Source: Mycolicibacterium sp. CBMA 247
GTDB taxonomy: Bacteria; Actinomycetota; Actinomycetes; Mycobacteriales; Mycobacteriaceae
Assembly (NCBI RefSeq): GCF_009729095.1
Contig: NZ_VTGX01000001.1
Span: 2,232,001 to 2,296,000 of the forward strand
Direction: 5' to 3'
Length of the DNA: 64,000 nt
Each line of letters starts with the position of its first letter. The first letter of the stretch is position 1. The notes beneath the pieces were generated by a model, which saw nothing but the letters and a program-made list of their open reading frames with translations, was not told the DNA's origin and made no database searches. This document shows positions 17,519 to 26,506 of the stretch, in pieces. The translations under genes and the position numbers were made by a program.

Positions 17519-18323
17519 GCGGGCGGGAGCGTTCGCGAAGTGGGCGTACCTCGGGATCGCCATCATCGCGACCGTGTTCCCGCTGTACTGGACGTTTTGC
17601 ATAGCCACGCAGGACCCAGTGTCGTCATTTGGCAAGCCGAAATTCATCTTCGTTCCAGACTTTTCCGCATTCGCCGTGGTCTGGAACGATCAGGGGTTCG
17701 GGAAGGCTCTGATCATGAGCACCCTCACGGTCGCCATCACACTCGCGCTGACGCTCGTTGTAGTCGTCCCTGCTGCATTCATCCTCACGCGCCGCCAGGT
17801 ACGGGCGCGATCGGCGCTCTTGGGTTGGCTTTTCGTGGCCTATTTGTTTCCGGACTTCTTGGTCGCAATCCCGCTCTACTCGGTGCTCCAAGGCATCGGA
17901 CTGTACGACACCGCACCAGGACTCGCGGTGGCGTATCAGACGGCCACCGTACCGCTGGCGATGTGGCTCATGCTCGCCTTCTTCCGTGCCCTCCCACCAG
18001 AGCTGTTCGAGGCAGCAACACTCGACGGCTGCGACGCGTGGCGAACGCTGCGGCACGTTGCTCTGCCGCTTGTGATACCAGGTATCGCGACAACGGCGAT
18101 CATTGTCGCGATCAACATGTGGAATGAGGTCACGATCGCCCTCGCCTTGACCTCCGCCAATCCGACCATTCCGATCCTCGCATCGCGATACAAGGGCTAC
18201 GCCTCCATGCAGTGGGATCAGCTCGGCGCGGCCGCACTACTCACGACAGGCCCCGTACTTGTATTCGCGGTGTTCGCACAGCGCTACATCGTGCGAGGAC
18301 TCACGACGGGAATTGAACGATGA
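17511..18323 (+). CDS. ABC importer permease, MalG/UgpE-type
   Basis: 270 residues from GTG 17511, overlapping the first permease by 8 nt. It has about six membrane segments, starting with YLGIAIIATVFPLYWTF. The EAA loop is FEAATLDGCDAWRTLRHVAL. The typical GLYDTAPGLAVAYQTATVPL and a C-terminal FAQRYIVRGLTTG (MalG-type) are present. It overlaps the downstream hydrolase by 4 nt (ATGA), so the hydrolase belongs to the same operon. Confidence 0.9.
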   Translation: MRRRAGAFAKWAYLGIAIIATVFPLYWTFCIATQDPVSSFGKPKFIFVPDFSAFAVVWNDQGFGKALIMSTLTVAITLALTLVVVVPAAFILTRRQVRARSALLGWLFVAYLFPDFLVAIPLYSVLQGIGLYDTAPGLAVAYQTATVPLAMWLMLAFFRALPPELFEAATLDGCDAWRTLRHVALPLVIPGIATTAIIVAINMWNEVTIALALTSANPTIPILASRYKGYASMQWDQLGAAALLTTGPVLVFAVFAQRYIVRGLTTGIER

Positions 18324-19339
18324 CAGCTCTCATCCACACAGTGCTCGGCCCGGTGCCCGCCACATCGCTCGGCGTAACGACCATGCATGAGCACATCTTC
18401 TCTGATGCGCGAGTTTGGTTCGAGCCGCCCTCGGATCGTGCGGATCCCGTCATGGTCACCATGGCGAATTTGGGGTGGTTACGCTGGAACATTCACCGCT
18501 CGGAGGACAACCTCATCCTGGATGATCCCGCCGCCGCTGAAGAAGAGCTCGCCACATTCGCCACCGCAGGTGGACAGACGTTGGTCGACCTCACACCGAC
18601 CAACGTCGGCGGGCGCGCGTCAGCCCTCCCTGAGTTGTCCCGCCGCACGGGAGTCAACATCGTTGTGTCGACCGGACTCTACGTACACGGAGCCCATCCA
18701 GATTGGGTGGAGTCCGCTGACATCGACACGGTGACCGAGTTCTTCCTGGCCGAGTTACGCGATGGGGTCGACGGCTCAGGCATTCTTCCTGCGATCATCG
18801 GCGAGATCGGCACGAGCGCGGTCGTTACCGATCGCGAGTGGCGGGTGGTTCGGGCCGCCGGTGCTGCGGGTGTTGCTAGCGGAGCCGCGGTGAACATTCA
18901 TCTTGATCCGCTGGGCACACACGCTCTCGCGATCTTGGATGCCCTACTCCATGAAGGAATGAGCGCCGATCGCGTCGTCTTCAGCCACATGGACGAACAC
19001 CTTGACCTCGCTTACCATCGCGACGTTGCCGACGCCGGGGCCGTACTCGAGTACGACACCTTCGGTGCGGAATTCTACTGGGGTGACTTCCACCGCGACG
19101 CGACCGACCAGCAGCGGCTCGACGATTTAGCCGCACTCATTAACGAGGGGTTTGGCGACCGACTGGTGCTCGGCTGCGATGTCTGGTTGAAGATCACACA
19201 ACGCCGATTTGGCGGCTTGGGCTATGCACACCTTCCGCAGACGATCCTGCCACTCTTGCGCAACCGCTACGGCGTGGACGCAGCAACAACCAACAAGTTG
19301 TTCATCGAGACACCCGCACGATTGCTGACCCGGCCCTGA
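18320..19339 (+). CDS. Phosphotriesterase-family metal-dependent hydrolase
   Basis: 339 residues; amidohydrolase-fold enzyme. The expected metal ligands are visible: H23 and H25 in TTMHEHIFSD, E162 in GEIGTS (glutamate in place of carboxylated lysine, as in phosphotriesterase-homology proteins), H194, H223 in FSHMD and D287 in LGCDVWLK. Family members hydrolyse lactones, including phosphorylated sugar lactones, or organophosphates. Operon position after a sugar-type importer and its likely control by the GntR regulator favour a lactonase role on the imported compound (inference). No kinase or dehydrogenase is adjacent. Confidence 0.87.
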   Translation: MTALIHTVLGPVPATSLGVTTMHEHIFSDARVWFEPPSDRADPVMVTMANLGWLRWNIHRSEDNLILDDPAAAEEELATFATAGGQTLVDLTPTNVGGRASALPELSRRTGVNIVVSTGLYVHGAHPDWVESADIDTVTEFFLAELRDGVDGSGILPAIIGEIGTSAVVTDREWRVVRAAGAAGVASGAAVNIHLDPLGTHALAILDALLHEGMSADRVVFSHMDEHLDLAYHRDVADAGAVLEYDTFGAEFYWGDFHRDATDQQRLDDLAALINEGFGDRLVLGCDVWLKITQRRFGGLGYAHLPQTILPLLRNRYGVDAATTNKLFIETPARLLTRP

Positions 19340-19363
19340 TCGGGGCTATCTCTAGCTCCTCTG

Positions 19364-19830
19364 TCAAGCAGCGGCGGGTTCGACGGCCAGAGCGAGGTCG
19401 GTTCGTAGCGCGGTGTAGACGACGTCTGATAGCCGTCTTTTGAGTACGCGCAGTCCTTCCATGCCGCTGTCGCCGCCAGCTTTCCTACGGGCCATCATCT
19501 GTTTCGCCGGTTCGTGCCAGTCGCCTGGGTGAGCGCGATCAGGTGTAGGCCGGCGTTGAGTTGACGGTTCTCGATTCGGCTCAACCGGTGCCGGGCCTTG
19601 TTCGATGACCAGACGGGCATCGGTGCCGTTCCGGTGTGGCGGGCGTAGGCATCTTTGGACCGGAGCCGATCTCCCGCGGCGGTCTCGCCGAGGATCGGCC
19701 GCGGTGATCGCTCCGCCACCTGGCCGCTCCCAAGCGGTCGAAGGTCAGTCCGGCGCGAATGAAGTTATCGGCATCCAACGATCCCGACAAGCGCTCGTCC
19801 GACGGCGCGGAGAACGCTAGCGCCACGTCC
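19364..19830 (-). pseudogene. IS110-family transposase C-terminal remnant
   Basis: On the minus strand one frame gives GETAAGDRLRSKDAYARHTG, TAPMPVWSSNKARHRLSR and IENRQLNAGLHLIALTQA, the conserved C-terminal transposase_20 region of IS110 elements. After a frameshift the sequence continues as MMARRKAGGDSGMEGLRVLK and RRLSDVVYTALRTD to a stop at 19364. The N-terminal catalytic half is missing. It is an inactive remnant just beyond the phosphotriesterase-like gene. Confidence 0.75.
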
Positions 19831-20285
19831 AGCGACCTGTACCGGCGGGCTGTCCTCGACGCGCGACGCGGGTTCAGGTGGTCGTGTCAGCAAACAATTC
19901 GCTGGAGTGACGCGGGTTAGCGGTCAGCACCTTCTCTGGTGCGTCGATGGGCCGACGTGCAGTGGTTCACTTAGCAAAGAGTTTACTGGTGAGGCCGTGG
20001 GCGACTTTGCCAGATGGCCGGGGTTTCACCCCACACGGTAGCTACCTGGCAATCCGGGTTGCCCGCGGGCCTATTTGACGTGCATGTCAGCGCTAACACT
20101 GTTCGTACGGCTGTGAATCCGCAAGATTCGGATTCTGATCAGCGACAAAGTGGCAGAGACTGCTACTTTCGCCGCCGTCGACGCGGTGTATCTGAACGTG
20201 TTCCAGTTCACCGGAATAGGTTGGCTCTAAGCAATCTCTCAGGTAGCTTCCAGTGTGCCAGGGGTCACACAGTGGAAGGAATTTC
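19831..20285. other. Intergenic region upstream of the GjpA-like gene
   Basis: About 455 bp with no convincing ORF. It presumably contains the promoter of the GjpA-like gene. A 7-bp perfect inverted repeat, GAATCCG-N7-CGGATTC, lies at 20115-20135 and could be an operator or small hairpin in the leader. Confidence 0.4.
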
Positions 20286-21818
20286 ATGGAAGTAAGTGTT
20301 CGCTCGTATCTCGCCGCGGGGGTCGCGGCAGTGGGCGCCAGTGCGATCGCGCTTAGTCCGGTCGCCCCGCCGTTGCCGGATGTGCAGGTGCCGGCAACCT
20401 CATCGGCGGCGGTGCAGCTGTCAGGGGCGTGGGCCGAAGCGTTCAACACCGCATCGGAGAACGCCACCACGCTCGCCCCGTTCGTCTTCGAGGCTCCCAA
20501 CGCGGCGTTGCAGCAGGCCATCGTCAACCAGGTCGGCTATCTGGGTCAGCTGCTCAATGACCCGGCCAGTATCGGGACCGTGCTCTCGACGATCAGTGCC
20601 AATCTGCAGAAGGTCCTGCAGGTCACCACCTTCTCCGGCAACCCCTTCCCCTTCCCGCCAACGGAAGATTCGATGGATCTGTTCGCGGCGGCTCAGCAGT
20701 CCCTGGACAATCCACATCTGCTGATGGTCCTGGCGATGAACGGCTGGAACGTGGGGATGCCCGTCCCGGATGTTCCCGCGGAAATTGTTTCGCTCGTCAA
20801 CTTCGCGGCGTCACCGCTGAGCGGCGTGTTGATCGGCGCGGTGGGACCGGTACTCAGCCCTGTGGTGGAGGTGGTCAACAGCATTCAGGCCATCTTGGGT
20901 GCCCGGGACTTTGATCAGGCGGTGCAGGCTCTGGTCGCCATGCCGGCCAGGGTCGTGAGCTCGGTTTTCAACGGCGCCACCCTCAACCTCGATTTCGTGC
21001 TGCCGCTGATCGCGGGCAGTATGCCCGAGGGCATGGCATTCAGCTCGCTCAGCTTGGAGCTCGGTGGGCTCCTCAGCCCTGGAGCAGTAGGAAACGAGCG
21101 TGGACCCGGCGGCTCGCTTCTCAACTCGTTAACGCTCGGCGTTGCCATGGGCGGCGGGTCGCCGTTGGTTCTTGCCGGCAACAGGCTTGGCCCGATTGCG
21201 GCGTTGACGAGCTTGTCCAGGATTGTGGCGGGAACGCTCGGCTGGGACGGCATGGGTAACCCGTTGACCAAGCTGACCTTCCCGACGATCGAGCAGCCCG
21301 CCGCGAAGACCGCTGCCGACACCGGGCCGGCGGCGCTGCCGGCGGCGCCGAGTCAGTCGGTGGCGTTGTCCACCGAGATTGCCGACACGATCACGGCTGA
21401 CAGTGCCAATGTCGCCAGTGTCAAGGTGGACAACGCGAAGGTCGACACCATCAAGGTGGAGAAGCTCGACGCCGCGAAGGCGGAGGCAGTCGAGAAGGAG
21501 ACGGTCGCCCAGACCCAAACCGAGAAGGCCACCACCGAGAACTCAACCGTCAAGGTGGTGCGCGATAGCGCCACGGCCGATCCCGGCAAGACCGGAACCA
21601 CGACCGAGAAGGCCAGCAGCAAGCGCAAGGTTGCCGCTGATTCGCTTGGTAAGCAGCTGAATTCGACCGTCAAGAAGATCAGCGACGGGGTGAAGAACGG
21701 GTTCGGGAAGCCCGCCAAGAAGGACAGCGAAAGCAAGGCCGGCGGCACCGGCTCGGACAGCAAGGCCGGTTCCGGAGGCTCCGACAGCGGTAGCGCCGGC
21801 GGCGGCAGCGACAAGTAA
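20286..21818 (+). CDS. gjpA: GjpA-like exported protein
   Basis: 510 residues from ATG 20286 with AAGGA just upstream. The N-terminus MEVSVRSYLAAGVAAVGASA acts as signal sequence. The first 330 residues are rich in Ala, Val, Pro and Gly with amphipathic stretches (SGVLIGAVGPVLSPVVEVVN). The last 170 are charged: repeats around SVKVDNAKVDTIKVEKLDAA, then a Lys/Ser tail ending in GSAGGGSDK. The layout matches mycobacterial proteins named outer-membrane porin GjpA, but the porin function is not shown by the sequence. It stands alone, with a strong terminator after it. Confidence 0.65.
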   Translation: MEVSVRSYLAAGVAAVGASAIALSPVAPPLPDVQVPATSSAAVQLSGAWAEAFNTASENATTLAPFVFEAPNAALQQAIVNQVGYLGQLLNDPASIGTVLSTISANLQKVLQVTTFSGNPFPFPPTEDSMDLFAAAQQSLDNPHLLMVLAMNGWNVGMPVPDVPAEIVSLVNFAASPLSGVLIGAVGPVLSPVVEVVNSIQAILGARDFDQAVQALVAMPARVVSSVFNGATLNLDFVLPLIAGSMPEGMAFSSLSLELGGLLSPGAVGNERGPGGSLLNSLTLGVAMGGGSPLVLAGNRLGPIAALTSLSRIVAGTLGWDGMGNPLTKLTFPTIEQPAAKTAADTGPAALPAAPSQSVALSTEIADTITADSANVASVKVDNAKVDTIKVEKLDAAKAEAVEKETVAQTQTEKATTENSTVKVVRDSATADPGKTGTTTEKASSKRKVAADSLGKQLNSTVKKISDGVKNGFGKPAKKDSESKAGGTGSDSKAGSGGSDSGSAGGGSDK

Positions 21819-21830
21819 CAGTAAAAGACT

Positions 21831-21872
21831 GATCGGGTCCCTCTGCGATGTGTGACGCAGGGGGACCCGATC
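21831..21872 (+). terminator. Hairpin terminator after the GjpA-like gene
   Basis: GATCGGGTCCC at 21831-21841 pairs with GGGACCCGATC at 21862-21872, and an inner CTGCG/CGCAG pair (21843-21847, 21856-21860) continues the stem to an 8-nt loop. It starts 12 bp after the stop codon. The stem is long and GC-rich, with no long T-run. Confidence 0.85.
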
Positions 21873-22345
21873 TCCTTGTGGCGGAACTGTGATCATCGCC
21901 TACACCGCATCCGAGCAAGCCAAGGTGAGCGCACAACTTGTAGAGCTCAACATGCAAGATCGTGAGGACATCATCGTGATCAACGCCCGCAACGACAACA
22001 ACCCCACAGGTTCTAAGGCGTGACTCCGTGGATGAGACCATCCTGATGACATCGCCTCAGTCACACCGCTTTTCCGCGCAGTGACGCCTGACACCCAGCC
22101 TTCGTTGGCGATCTCGGCAATCACGTTGCCCTGCATCGGTGTGATCGGCGATCAGAGCCCCGCGCTCGCGCCGACAACCCGCTCCACCGTGGCGTTGCGC
22201 GCGCCCGGCAGCCTCCACCGAGCACGCCGAGAGAATCCCCCAACTTAGATCGTCTTCCTATGTGCAGTCCGATCGCGATGGCGAATTCGTCATCGTTCGC
22301 CATTTCAGATTGGAATTCGCCACGGAAGGTGGAACCTTCAACAGC
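21873..22345. other. Intergenic region before the mobile element
   Basis: About 470 bp. A 44-codon plus-strand frame from GTG 21889 to 22023 (VIIAYTASEQAKVSAQLVEL...) reads like real protein but has no ribosome binding site and no recognised family, so it may be a remnant. ACAGC at 22341-22345 is the left copy of the 5-bp direct repeat flanking the element. Confidence 0.4.
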
Positions 22346-22372
22346 TGTAGCTTCTCAAACTGCGTGGCGGAT
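22346..22372 (+). repeat. Left terminal inverted repeat of the IS21-like element
   Basis: 27 bp beginning TGTAGCT and including TCTCAAACTGCGTGGCGGAT. It mismatches the right end at positions 4, 7 and 18 only. Confidence 0.8.
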
Positions 22373-22563
22373 CGCGATGCCTCTACCTGCGGCTTTCCGA
22401 AGTTCTCATCAAAAAGGCGAGCGCGTTTTTCTCATCTTCGTGGCGAAACCTAGTACCGAACGGTTGTTCACGAACTTCCGCGCCACGAGGACAGCTACGC
22501 AGGACGTGCTAGATCAGTTCGATCAATTCTTAGAGACCTGAAACCCGGGCAAGCTCCCCGGAT

Positions 22564-22953
22564 CTATTTCGCGGTCCAGCGGTCGCGGCCATCAGACCCC
22601 GCCGTGCAGGTAAGAGTGCTGCCGTCACTGGCTTTACCGGTTTTGCCCTCTAAGTCCTTGCTGCAAAACGTACCGGCCGCCGCCGTCGCGCCTGGCGCAC
22701 CTGCTGATGCGGTCCAGCGGTCGCGGCCATCGGAGCCCGCAGCGCAGGTAAGAGTGCTGCCGTCACTAGCAGTGCCGGTTTTGCCCTCTAAGTCCTTGCT
22801 GCAAAACGTACCGGCCGCCGCCGTCGGAGCGCTGGGCGCACTCGTCGTGGTCGGGGCGGGTGATGGTGTCTTCGTGTCTGCCATCGCGCTCGGGACATAG
22901 CCACCGAATAGCAACGCTGCACCCAACGACAGAACAGTCGCCAACCTCTTCAT
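22564..22953 (-). CDS. Small secreted two-repeat protein, element passenger
   Basis: 129 residues from ATG 22953 with GGAGGT six bases upstream; GTG 22956 is an alternative start. The signal peptide ends at PSAMA-D. A Pro/Thr/Ser linker follows, then two nearly identical 38-residue repeats (about 45-82 and 91-128) with the unit AAAGTFCSKDLEGKTGxASD, GSTLTCxAGSDGRDRWTA. Each repeat has two Cys (51 and 70; 97 and 116), suggesting one disulfide per unit. The DNA units are 138 bp and almost identical, so duplication is recent. It lies wholly inside the IS21-like element. Function unknown; a wall or extracellular binding role is only a guess. Confidence 0.82.
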   Translation of the reverse strand: MKRLATVLSLGAALLFGGYVPSAMADTKTPSPAPTTTSAPSAPTAAAGTFCSKDLEGKTGTASDGSTLTCAAGSDGRDRWTASAGAPGATAAAGTFCSKDLEGKTGKASDGSTLTCTAGSDGRDRWTAK

Positions 22954-23101
22954 CACAGCACCTCCCTTGAAATCAACCGATCCCTAGCGGACACCCATAA
23001 CTTACCGACATGGTTACGGTCCGGTTGGCAAACAGGTGAACACCGACGCGCCATTTCTCATCCAGATGGCGGATCCGCCATTTCCGCCATTTCATATGAG
23101 A

Positions 23102-23128
23102 ATCCGCCACACAGTTTGAGATGCAACA
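23102..23128 (-). repeat. Right terminal inverted repeat of the IS21-like element
   Basis: Read on the minus strand it begins TGTTGCA and includes TCTCAAACTGTGTGGCGGAT. It is followed outward by ACAGC at 23129-23133. Just inside are a second TTCTCA...ATGGCGG copy and, on the opposite strand, a third at 23055-23076. Confidence 0.8.
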
Positions 23129-23240
23129 ACAGCAGCCGGCCAGAGTGCGCGACACCCGCACACCTGTAGATAAGTCTTGCTAATGCCTATGAAGAATCAT
23201 TAGCTGTACTTGATCAGCGCAGGCCCATAGCCTCGAACGC

Positions 23241-23840
23241 ATGGCTTCACCCGTCCTCATCGGATTCCTCACCAGCATGGCGTTGATCGCTGCCATCGGC
23301 GCGCAGAACGCCTTTGTGCTGCGTCAGGGCATCCGCGGGGAGCACATCGTGGCCGTGATCGCGCTCTGCACGGTGTCGGACCTGATCCTGATCGCCGCCG
23401 GCATCGCCGGTGTCGGCGCCGTGATCACCGCGCATCCCGATGCCATGACAGTCGCCAAGTTCGGTGGCGCGGCATTCCTGATCGGCTACGGCGTGCTCGC
23501 TGCACGCCGCGCGTTCCGGCCGTCGGCCCTCAACCCGTCCGAGCGCACGCCCGCCCGCCTGGCCGAAGTGCTGGCCACCTGCCTCGCGTTGACCTGGCTG
23601 AACCCACACGTCTATCTCGACACCGTGGTGCTCCTCGGCTCACTGGCCAACGAACACCACGAACAGCGATGGCTCTTCGGCGCCGGCGCGGTGGCAGCCA
23701 GTGTCCTGTGGTTCACCGGCCTGGGCCTGGGCGCCCGTCGGCTGGCCGGGTTGTTCGCCACCCCGATGACCTGGCGCATCCTCGATGGGGTGATCGCGGT
23801 GATGATGATCGCGCTCGGCGTGAGCCTCGCCGTGTCCTGA
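23241..23840 (+). CDS. LysE-family amino acid exporter
   Basis: 199 residues, the usual length for LysE/ArgO exporters. The N-terminus has the family signature [23 protein letters not shown], and the C-terminal half has [20 protein letters not shown]. About six membrane helices are visible. Such proteins export basic amino acids such as lysine or arginine. No LysG-type regulator is adjacent, and the next gene is an unrelated hydrolase on the same strand. Confidence 0.88.
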   Translation: MASPVLIGFLTSMALIAAIGAQNAFVLRQGIRGEHIVAVIALCTVSDLILIAAGIAGVGAVITAHPDAMTVAKFGGAAFLIGYGVLAARRAFRPSALNPSERTPARLAEVLATCLALTWLNPHVYLDTVVLLGSLANEHHEQRWLFGAGAVAASVLWFTGLGLGARRLAGLFATPMTWRILDGVIAVMMIALGVSLAVS

Positions 23841-23933
23841 TTGCCGGTAGCCGACGCCCCGATCGGACCACGATTGACCAGGGCGGGTCTCGATCCGGAT
23901 CCGACAATGAGACAGACTTGCCAGGTGAACCGC

Positions 23934-24851
23934 ATGTTCTGGCGTGGACAGCCCTCGGCCCCGCACACCTTGCCGAACGCTCCAGTATGGTTCACCTCCG
24001 CCCTGGACCAAACTCCGCAGCACTCGACGATCGACGTCGACGGCTGCCCGATTCATCTGCGCGCCTGGGGCGACACGGACAAGCCTCCGTTGGTATTCGT
24101 CCATGGCGGCGGAGCCCACTCCGGGTGGTGGGATCACATCGCTCCGTTCTTCGCCCACACCCATCGAGTCATCGCTCCAGACCTGAGCGGGCATGGCGAC
24201 AGCGGAACCCGCACCGCATACACCCTGGCGATCTGGGCGCGAGAAGTCCTTGCCGCATCAGAGGCCTCGGGGTCCTCGGCGCGGCCCACGATCGTCGGCC
24301 ACAGCATGGGCGGCTGGGTGGGCGCCTCGACCGCCACCCGCTACGGAGCACAGATCGACAGCATCGTGGTCATCGATTCACCGTTACGGGATCGCGCCCC
24401 TGAGGAAGTCCGGTTGCGCAACCGTCGCCGGGACACCGCCGGATACCCAACCGAAGAAGAGATCGTGGCCCGATTCAGGGCAGTCCCGAAGCAGGACGTG
24501 ACACTGCCCTACATCGGTCACCACATCGCCGTGGAATCCGTACGCAGGACCGACGACGGGTGGGTGTGGAAGTTCGACCCCGACATCTTCGGCGGCCTCC
24601 TGATGGACGAGACGCCCAACGACGAGGAGATCCTGGAGAACGCATTTGCCCGAATCCCTTGCAGGATAGGGTATTTACGGTGCGAGAACGGGGTGGTTCC
24701 GCCCCGGATGGCTGACCAGATTCGCTCGATCCTGCAACTACGCGGCCCGTTCGTCGAACTCGCCGAGGCGGGCCACCACCCCATGTTGGATCAACCCCTA
24801 CCGCTGGTGGCGACCATCCGCACCCTGCTGGAGTTCTGGTCGATCACCTAG
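23934..24851 (+). CDS. Alpha/beta hydrolase
   Basis: About 305 residues from ATG 23934 (MFWRGQPSAPHTLP...); the frame is open from 23841. The oxyanion strand is PLVFVHGGGAHSGWW, followed by VIAPDLSGHGDS, nucleophile elbow VGHSMGGW and catalytic His in AEAGHHPMLDQP. It resembles epoxide-hydrolase and haloalkane-type folds, but the substrate cannot be told. The last 40 or so codons and the downstream gap are duplicated at 10811-10966. It is convergent with the APC permease, only 34 bp apart. Confidence 0.87.
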   Translation: MFWRGQPSAPHTLPNAPVWFTSALDQTPQHSTIDVDGCPIHLRAWGDTDKPPLVFVHGGGAHSGWWDHIAPFFAHTHRVIAPDLSGHGDSGTRTAYTLAIWAREVLAASEASGSSARPTIVGHSMGGWVGASTATRYGAQIDSIVVIDSPLRDRAPEEVRLRNRRRDTAGYPTEEEIVARFRAVPKQDVTLPYIGHHIAVESVRRTDDGWVWKFDPDIFGGLLMDETPNDEEILENAFARIPCRIGYLRCENGVVPPRMADQIRSILQLRGPFVELAEAGHHPMLDQPLPLVATIRTLLEFWSIT

Positions 24852-24887
24852 CGTGCAGGGGTCCGGCAAACGACTTCTTCAACGCTC
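24733..24887 (+). repeat. Direct repeat, copy B: hydrolase 3' end, intact context
   Basis: 155 bp nearly identical to 10811-10966. It spans the end of the hydrolase gene and the convergent gap, stopping within the stop codon of the APC permease gene. Because both flanking genes are intact here, this copy is the likely source. Confidence 0.9.
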
Positions 24888-26340
24888 ACCGGATTGCGCT
24901 GTACACCTCCGGGCGTCGATTTCGCAGATAGATCGCCCAGAGCGCGCCACCACATGCCGTCCCGCCGAGCGCGACACCGAACAGGATCGCGACAACTTCG
25001 CCCCCCATCAGCGACACGAAGTTTCCGACCACCAGGACCAGGATTGTGGTAAGTCCGACCAACGCGAGTCCGGGTGCGATAGCGCTGCGCCACAACGAGA
25101 TCGATCGATCTGACCTGCGGAAATGGGACACAATCGCCAATGAGGTCACGGCCATCAGTGCGATGACCCCCAACGTTGCCGCGGTGCCGAACCACGTGTA
25201 GATCTGCACCACCGGATCCAGGTTGAACAGTGCCAGGACAACCAGGGACGTTGCGACCACCACAAACGTCACCAGCGAAGCCACGTGCGGTGACTTGTGC
25301 GACGGGTGGACGGCGGCAAGATGCCGAGAAAGGACGCGCTGGTGGCCGAGGGTATGGGTGTACCGGGACACCACGTTGTGGAACGTCAGCACGCAGGCGA
25401 AGAAGCTGGTGACCAACAGAACCTGAATGGCATCGTGGGCGAACTGTCCGACGAACTGCTTGGCGATTTCAGGTACGAAGCCCTCGGGATCCGAGGTCGC
25501 CGCCGCGACCGAGTCATCGACGCCCACACCGTTGATGATCGCCCATGCGGAGGTGGCATAGAAGACGGAGATCAAGCACGCCGCCGCATAGGTTGCCCGG
25601 GGAATCGTGCGGTCGGGATCCTTTGCTTCCGAACGGAATACCGCGGTCGCTTCGAATCCGACGAAACCGAAGATCGCCAGCATGACACCCGTGCCGAGCG
25701 CACCGTGGGTGAAGGCGCTCACCGTCAGCGGTTCCGCGGACAAACCACTGTGGCCGCCGCGGAAGACGATGGCCGCATCGAGTGCGGCCACAATGAGGAT
25801 CTCGCCGACCAGGAGCACACCCAGAACGCGTGCGCTCAGTTCGACGTTGCGGTGACCGAGGTATCCGATGGCGGCCAGGCCGATGGCCGACCAGATCCAC
25901 CATGGCGTCTCGACGGCGGTGAAGTTCAGCACGACGTTTCGTGCGGCCGCACCCAGATACGCCACGACGGCGACCAGCAGGAAGATGTAGGAAATCGTGG
26001 CCAGCGCCGCCGCCCCGAGACCGGTTATCCGGCCAAGACCCTTCTGAATGTAGGTGTAGAAGGCGCCGGCGTTGGTGACCTCCGGTGTCATCGCGGAGAA
26101 TCCCACCGAGAACAACAACAGCACGACGCCGGCGACGATGAAGTCCATCGGTGCACCGATACCGTTGCCCAAGTTGATCATGAGCGGCAGGATCCCGACC
26201 ACGACCGTGAGCGGCGCGGCACCGGCCACCACCATGAACACCAATTGTGCGACGCCGAGCCTGCCCTCCAACTTTGCGGCGGGGCGCTGGCGTGTGTCAT
26301 TGGACGCTGGACCGCGAGCGGTTTCGATCTGGTCACTCAT
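24886..26340 (-). CDS. APC-superfamily amino acid/amine permease
   Basis: 484 residues with about 12 membrane helices. The N-terminal GVAQLVFMVVAGAAPLTVVV, the FYTYIQKGLGRITGLGAA region and the helix-6 stretch IFGFVGFEATAVFRSEAKDP are typical of APC transporters. It is the last gene of the minus-strand gamma-glutamylation operon and follows the amidotransferase after about 165 bp. It probably imports the amine, polyamine or amino acid used by that pathway. Confidence 0.88.
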   Translation of the reverse strand: MSDQIETARGPASNDTRQRPAAKLEGRLGVAQLVFMVVAGAAPLTVVVGILPLMINLGNGIGAPMDFIVAGVVLLLFSVGFSAMTPEVTNAGAFYTYIQKGLGRITGLGAAALATISYIFLLVAVVAYLGAAARNVVLNFTAVETPWWIWSAIGLAAIGYLGHRNVELSARVLGVLLVGEILIVAALDAAIVFRGGHSGLSAEPLTVSAFTHGALGTGVMLAIFGFVGFEATAVFRSEAKDPDRTIPRATYAAACLISVFYATSAWAIINGVGVDDSVAAATSDPEGFVPEIAKQFVGQFAHDAIQVLLVTSFFACVLTFHNVVSRYTHTLGHQRVLSRHLAAVHPSHKSPHVASLVTFVVVATSLVVLALFNLDPVVQIYTWFGTAATLGVIALMAVTSLAIVSHFRRSDRSISLWRSAIAPGLALVGLTTILVLVVGNFVSLMGGEVVAILFGVALGGTACGGALWAIYLRNRRPEVYSAIR

Positions 26341-26506
26341 TGACGAATTCCTTTCTCATGCTCCTCTGCGTGGCCGACATGGCTGTCACGCTTGGAAATT
26401 CGATACCGACCGAATGCCTTCGCCCCCAGAAAGAACATCGAAAGCTTCGTTGACATACCTGGGCAGGTGCGCATCGCAGTCGCCCATTAATGTGGTTACA
26501 CCGTTG

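Larger units (their letters stand above)
22346..23128. mobile_element. 783-bp non-autonomous IS21-like element with passenger gene
   Basis: Its ends are 27-bp inverted repeats (22346-22372 and 23102-23128) matching at 24 of 27 positions, both starting TGT and both containing TCTCAAACTG then GTGGCGGAT. The direct repeat ACAGC flanks both sides (22341-22345, 23129-23133). Left-end subterminal copies of a TTCTCA...GGCG motif lie at 22352, 22403 and 22429; right-end copies lie at 23122 and 23102 on the other strand. Multiple terminal repeats and a short target duplication are IS21 hallmarks. There is no istA or istB inside, only the repeat-protein gene at 22564-22953. Movement would need a transposase in trans (inference). 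Confidence 0.75.

Noticed and set aside
22571..22826. Tandem 138-bp DNA repeats considered as a CRISPR-like array
   Set aside because: There are only two units, with no spacers, and they encode in-frame protein repeats with a signal peptide upstream.
23669..24403. Plus-strand 244-codon frame
   Set aside because: It is an out-of-frame shadow of the LysE and alpha/beta hydrolase genes, almost entirely Arg/Pro/Ser.
25297..26343. Plus-strand open frame of 348 codons
   Set aside because: It lies antisense to the APC permease, is rich in Arg, Gly and His and has no domain. It is a shadow of the GC-rich permease gene.
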